Shown here piece by piece: positions 61,438 to 64,000 of a stretch of 64,000 bases of DNA (position 1 is the first letter of the stretch; every line of letters begins with the position of its first letter). The notes beneath the pieces are model-generated. The model was not told where the DNA came from and ran no database searches. It saw only the letters and a program-made list of their open reading frames with translations. The DNA is taken from positions 52,755 to 116,754 of the forward strand of contig JAIPEG010000007.1 in NCBI GenBank assembly GCA_021737405.1, read 5' to 3'. This DNA comes from Bacteriovoracaceae bacterium. GTDB taxonomy: Bacteria; Bdellovibrionota; Bacteriovoracia; Bacteriovoracales; Bacteriovoracaceae. Position numbers and translations under genes: made by a program.

Positions 61438-62268
61438 TTAAATGCAGGATACTGATATCAGACTATTACTACTACAGTTTGGTGAAACTAAGTTACAGGT
61501 GCTTAGGCTTTGCGAATAATTTGCGCATGTTAGTTCTAAATATTCCTTAGAAAAATCTGTAATTGGAACCTTACTAGAGGAGAGATATTGCTTCCCTTGT
61601 TCACGGCATATGGCTTCACCTAGAAATTTGACTCTATTGTTAAGATCATATCCATAATCATAAGGGTAACATAAGGGAAACCAACCGGCTTCAATATTAG
61701 ACTCAGTTATAACTTGAGGAATGTTTTGACTTTGATCGAAAGTTGATAATTTGAGAAATTTCCTTGAATAACTAGGGTCAGGATTTTCTGTTTTAAACAT
61801 ACCAATAACATTTGAATTTATATTTTTTAATTCTATTAAACCATTGTAATAGTAAGAAAGATTAAATTTGGATCCATTTAGATCACCAAAGCAGTTTAAA
61901 GTATCATTACATGAGAAATAGCCTGTTGTACCACCACACTTCTTTTCTAAGGTAAGATATACTCCATTTACATCGGCGTTTAATCTACTTACAGTCGCGG
62001 TAAAGTCACACATGATTGTTCCCTGTCTAATACCTCCATAGGAAAGAAAGTAGTCATCTGTTATATGGGAAAAGTGGGTACATACTTTTTGGTCTTCTAT
62101 TTCCTGTAGGGTTCTAATTTCATTTGAACCATCTCTACATATTACGTCGTAATTTCCATCTGCTCTTAAAATTAGAGATGATATGTCTCGAATACTCTTA
62201 TCATTCAGTTCATTTGCTTCAATATTAATTCCTACCAAGAGGAGGAAATGTACTAAAAATATCTTCAC
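61438..62268 (-). CDS. exported protein of unknown function, cysteine-rich
   Basis: About 276 residues. Two GTG codons lie side by side (62271 and 62268); the second has AGGAG at better spacing, so it is chosen. The N-terminus KIFLVHFLLLVGINIEA is a signal peptide. The mature part has many cysteines (about 14), including TSCN/NCSSNS near the C-terminus, and an SCNDTLNCFG segment; disulfide-rich. No family recognised. Confidence 0.65.
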   Translation of the reverse strand: MKIFLVHFLLLVGINIEANELNDKSIRDISSLILRADGNYDVICRDGSNEIRTLQEIEDQKVCTHFSHITDDYFLSYGGIRQGTIMCDFTATVSRLNADVNGVYLTLEKKCGGTTGYFSCNDTLNCFGDLNGSKFNLSYYYNGLIELKNINSNVIGMFKTENPDPSYSRKFLKLSTFDQSQNIPQVITESNIEAGWFPLCYPYDYGYDLNNRVKFLGEAICREQGKQYLSSSKVPITDFSKEYLELTCANYSQSLSTCNLVSPNCSSNSLISVSCI

Positions 62269-62271
62269 CAC

Positions 62272-62733
62272 GAACTCCTATTTTACATTTTAAAAATTCA
62301 TTTTATCACGTTAATAATTTCTATTCAAAATTATACAGAGATTTTAATTTTATTAAAGCGATACTTTGATTTCCCTATAAGCTTGGAACGAATAAGTTTT
62401 TCGTACTTTATTGGTAATTAACGGCTTTCAGCAAAATGTCTTAAATGAATTATAAATTGGTGGTCCATTGTTACATTTACACTAACTTTTTTCCTCTATC
62501 TTCTTGCAGTAGTATCCTTTGATAGTTCCTATTGGATTTTTGTTAGACCTTCTACATAGGTTTTGAGCATGAAGAAGCGGTAGAGGATTTCTACTGAGAT
62601 TCTTCTAGCCTTGGAGGTGTTGATGTGGAGGAGTAACAGAGTTAGTCCGAACTCAGCTATTTCTACTATTCAGTCTTTATGGTTATTAAAAATCTTAAGT
62701 AGTATCTAACCAACTATTTAGATTCTTTTTTCA
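62272..62733. other. intergenic region with repeat copy and small hairpins
   Basis: No gene seen. It contains one diverged copy of the 119-bp repeat arm (62421-62454 plus GGTGG at 62459-62464), a hairpin GTAGA-GGATT-TCTAC near 62580-62596 nested in a GAAGAA/TTCTTC pair, and a GAGTT/AACTC pair near 62639-62656. The last 80 nt run into the triple operator. The hairpins lie on neither side of a clear gene and may be remnants. Confidence 0.45.
62421..62454. repeat. left direct-repeat copy of the 119-bp repeat arm
   Basis: The 34-nt segment ACGGCTTTCAGCAAAATG... differs by one base from positions 63827-63860 and 63946-63979 in the right-hand tandem repeats. The left and right copies enclose the HTH and membrane genes. 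The rest of the repeat unit, including the tRNA-like part, is not present at the left copy. Confidence 0.85.
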
Positions 62734-62798
62734 TGTAAAATAAACTTTGCATAGGTGTAAAATAAAGTGTACATTTTCTGTGTACAATAAACTTTACA
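62734..62798 (+). promoter_or_regulatory. three 18-bp operator-like repeats before the HTH gene
   Basis: TGTAAAATAAACTTTGCA (62734), TGTAAAATAAAGTGTACA (62756) and TGTACAATAAACTTTACA (62781), spaced 22 and 25 bp. Each has a TGTA...TACA-type dyad (TGCA in the first) and copies 2 and 3 also form one larger inverted repeat (14 of 18 pairs). They end just before GAGGAGGTGA, the ribosome site of the HTH gene, so an autorepressor operator is the simplest reading. Confidence 0.7.
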
Positions 62799-62816
62799 TT
62801 GAGGAGGTGATTTAAA

Positions 62817-63044
62817 GTGGGGAAAACTCAAATGACTTTAAATATTGAGAATAATATCAAAGAGCTCCGTGGGGAGCTTGGACTGGCCCAAGAGCAGTTA
62901 GCTAATGAAGTCGGCGTGACTAGGGCGACTATAGGATCTATCGAGAAGGGGAGTTATAACCCATCTTTGGAACTTGCTTTTAAAATATCACGATTTTTTA
63001 ACTTAGATATTAATGACGTCTTTATAGTGGAGGATGATAAATGA
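62817..63044 (+). CDS. XRE-family HTH regulator (YozG-like, short)
   Basis: 75 residues, from GTG 62817 with a very strong ribosome site (GAGGAGGTGA, 6-nt spacing). The helix-turn-helix is LGLAQEQLANEVGVTRATIG followed by SIEKGSYNPSLELAFKISRF, the classic short XRE repressor form ending LDINDVFIVED. It overlaps the next gene by 4 nt (ATGA). It has no effector domain, so it may respond through its membrane partner. Confidence 0.9.
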   Translation: MGKTQMTLNIENNIKELRGELGLAQEQLANEVGVTRATIGSIEKGSYNPSLELAFKISRFFNLDINDVFIVEDDK

Positions 63045-63655
63045 ATAAATTAGATAAGTGGCTTTTTCGATTAAGTGTATTTCTACTACCAATGGTTGTT
63101 GGATTTCTTACGTGGGTTAATTTTTATGAAGATAGAATCTCAGGTATTCTAAGAAGTGAAGGACTTGGTCAAAAGTTTTTTATTTTAATGTGTTTCATTA
63201 CAATCTTTTGGATTTTAACAGCACTATACATCACTTTGAAAATGGTTTTGAGCAAAGTTTTTCGTGAGCTGAGCTTAAGGAAAATTTCCGGGCTAGAAGA
63301 AAGAGATGAGCGAGAGATTTTTATGTCTGGGGAAGCGGCTAAGTTTTCTTTCTTATCAACTCTTGCTCTGATATGTTTCTTAACCTTTGTTTCACTGTTT
63401 AGAGTAGAGCTTAAATCATATCCTAATGAATCGATAGAGCAGCAAAAGAAGGGATATTTGAAAGTTGAGATGGACTTTGCACCATTTGCTAAAACAATTA
63501 AAATGAATGAGTCTAAAAATCCTGAGTTGAAATCTGAGTTATTATCTTACTCAGGTTTTCCTTTATCTCGTCCAGTTTTACTTGGTCTGATTGGACTATG
63601 GTTGGTTATAAGTTATCGATATAGTATGCAAAGTCAGCTTCAAGAGAATCAATAG
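63041..63655 (+). CDS. membrane protein partner of the HTH gene
   Basis: 204 residues with four likely membrane helices (LSVFLLPMVVGFLTWVNF, FFILMCFITIFWILTALYIT, LSTLALICFLTFVSLF, LLGLIGLWLVISY). The middle holds LEERDEREIFMSGEAA, as in small membrane proteins often encoded after YozG-like regulators, where a DERE-type motif is common. The pair is probably a self-regulated module of unknown function, perhaps sensing the membrane. A terminator follows. Confidence 0.78.
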   Translation: MNKLDKWLFRLSVFLLPMVVGFLTWVNFYEDRISGILRSEGLGQKFFILMCFITIFWILTALYITLKMVLSKVFRELSLRKISGLEERDEREIFMSGEAAKFSFLSTLALICFLTFVSLFRVELKSYPNESIEQQKKGYLKVEMDFAPFAKTIKMNESKNPELKSELLSYSGFPLSRPVLLGLIGLWLVISYRYSMQSQLQENQ

Positions 63656-63680
63656 GCAGTAGAACTGTTTTAAACGAAAA

Positions 63681-63707
63681 AGCCTAGTCCATAGACTGGG
63701 CTTTTTT
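63681..63707 (+). terminator. Rho-independent terminator after the HTH/membrane pair
   Basis: Stem AGCCTAGTC / GACTGGGCT (one G-T pair) around CATA, flanked by A-run and followed by TTTTTT. It closes the HTH module and lies directly before the 119-bp tandem repeats. Confidence 0.85.
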
Positions 63708-63745
63708 AGCTTTGGATGGAAAAAAGGTTCAACCAATGCAAGAAT

Positions 63746-64000
63746 GGTGGGGCATGCTGGATTTGAACCAGCGAGCTCGGTTATGCTGGACTCGACCAAA
63801 GAGGGAGAGTTCAGGAGTGTTAGCTCACGGCTTTCAGCGAAATGTCTTAAATGAATTATAAGGTGGTGGGGCATGCTGGATTTGAACCAGCGAGCGCGGT
63901 TATGCTGGACTCGACCAAAGAGGGAGAGTTCAGGAGCGTTAGCTCACGGCTTTCAGCGAAATGTCTTAAATGAATTATAAGGTGGTGGGGCATGCTGGAT
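63746..64000. repeat. 119-bp tandem repeat carrying a tRNA 3' end
   Basis: Units start at 63746, 63865 and 63984 (third cut by the window end); units 1 and 2 differ at two bases. On the minus strand each unit contains a full T-arm (GCTGG-TTCAAAT-CCAGC), acceptor strand ATGCCCC, base A and CCA, for example 63745-63772. No 5' acceptor half (GGGGCAT) lies within a normal tRNA length, so units 1-2 are 3' fragments; the complete tRNA gene may be to the right of the window. About 15 nt further, TGGTCGAGTCCAGCATA looks like a second, decayed T-arm. Confidence 0.85.

Noticed and set aside
63596..63874. 92-residue minus-strand ORF across the 119-bp repeats
   Set aside because: It runs through the terminator and tRNA-like repeats and has no start signal.
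1..64000. CRISPR array or restriction-modification system
   Set aside because: I saw no regularly spaced short direct repeats with variable spacers and no methylase or endonuclease motifs; the only tandem repeat is the 119-bp unit without spacers.

Overview
The window is AT-rich (roughly 38% GC by eye), densely packed bacterial chromosome. Gene content and style suggest a Bdellovibrio-and-like organism of the Bacteriovoracaceae (Halobacteriovorax/Bacteriovorax type). The pointers are many lineage-specific small exported proteins, leucine dehydrogenase next to a fused alpha-beta branched-chain 2-oxoacid dehydrogenase E1, a separate EpmA and RimO, and several exported zincin-like proteins. This placement is an inference from style; no marker gene here proves it.

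Core part (1-55 kb). It opens with a signalling group: a 5'-truncated FHA/TPR membrane protein, a PP2C phosphatase and a receiver-domain protein with an acidic tail. Then come birA, rph-rdgB, tRNA-Pro(TGG), smc with a lolA-like gene, a lytic transglycosylase, rimO, epmA, ftsY-zapA-5-FCL-rny, a dus gene, a NUDIX gene, a CorC/CNNM-type CBS protein, a ferredoxin, leucine dehydrogenase and fused E1 (branched-chain amino-acid catabolism), a ComEC-like gene, nadC-nadB (NAD synthesis), a pentapeptide-repeat gene divergent from an HTH-VWA pair, mutY, an exported EEP nuclease/phosphatase, an L,D-transpeptidase, RNase P RNA (minus strand), a TolC-RND efflux pair with no adaptor gene, and the shikimate genes aroC-aroB-aroA with overlapping ends. 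Five convergent gene pairs share a single TTAA or TTAG as both stop codons.

Transport/peptide part (52.6-56 kb, minus strand). A candidate operon runs from a 54-residue ORF too small for normal gene calling, through an 89-residue protein with an alternating hairpin-like pattern, to a half-size ABC exporter with an N-terminal PH-like domain and a DUF1854 protein. An epimerase-like SDR lacking the catalytic tyrosine lies further upstream.

Accessory part (57-64 kb). It holds a DUF1704 (MATCAP-like) putative metallopeptidase. A nearly identical 3' fragment of a second copy is fused to an IS3-type transposase fragment. There are also exported unknowns, a HELSH zincin, an HTH regulator preceded by three 18-bp operator-like repeats and followed by a membrane protein, and a 119-bp tandem repeat carrying a tRNA 3' end. 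One arm of that repeat also lies left of the HTH module, so the module is bracketed by direct repeats.
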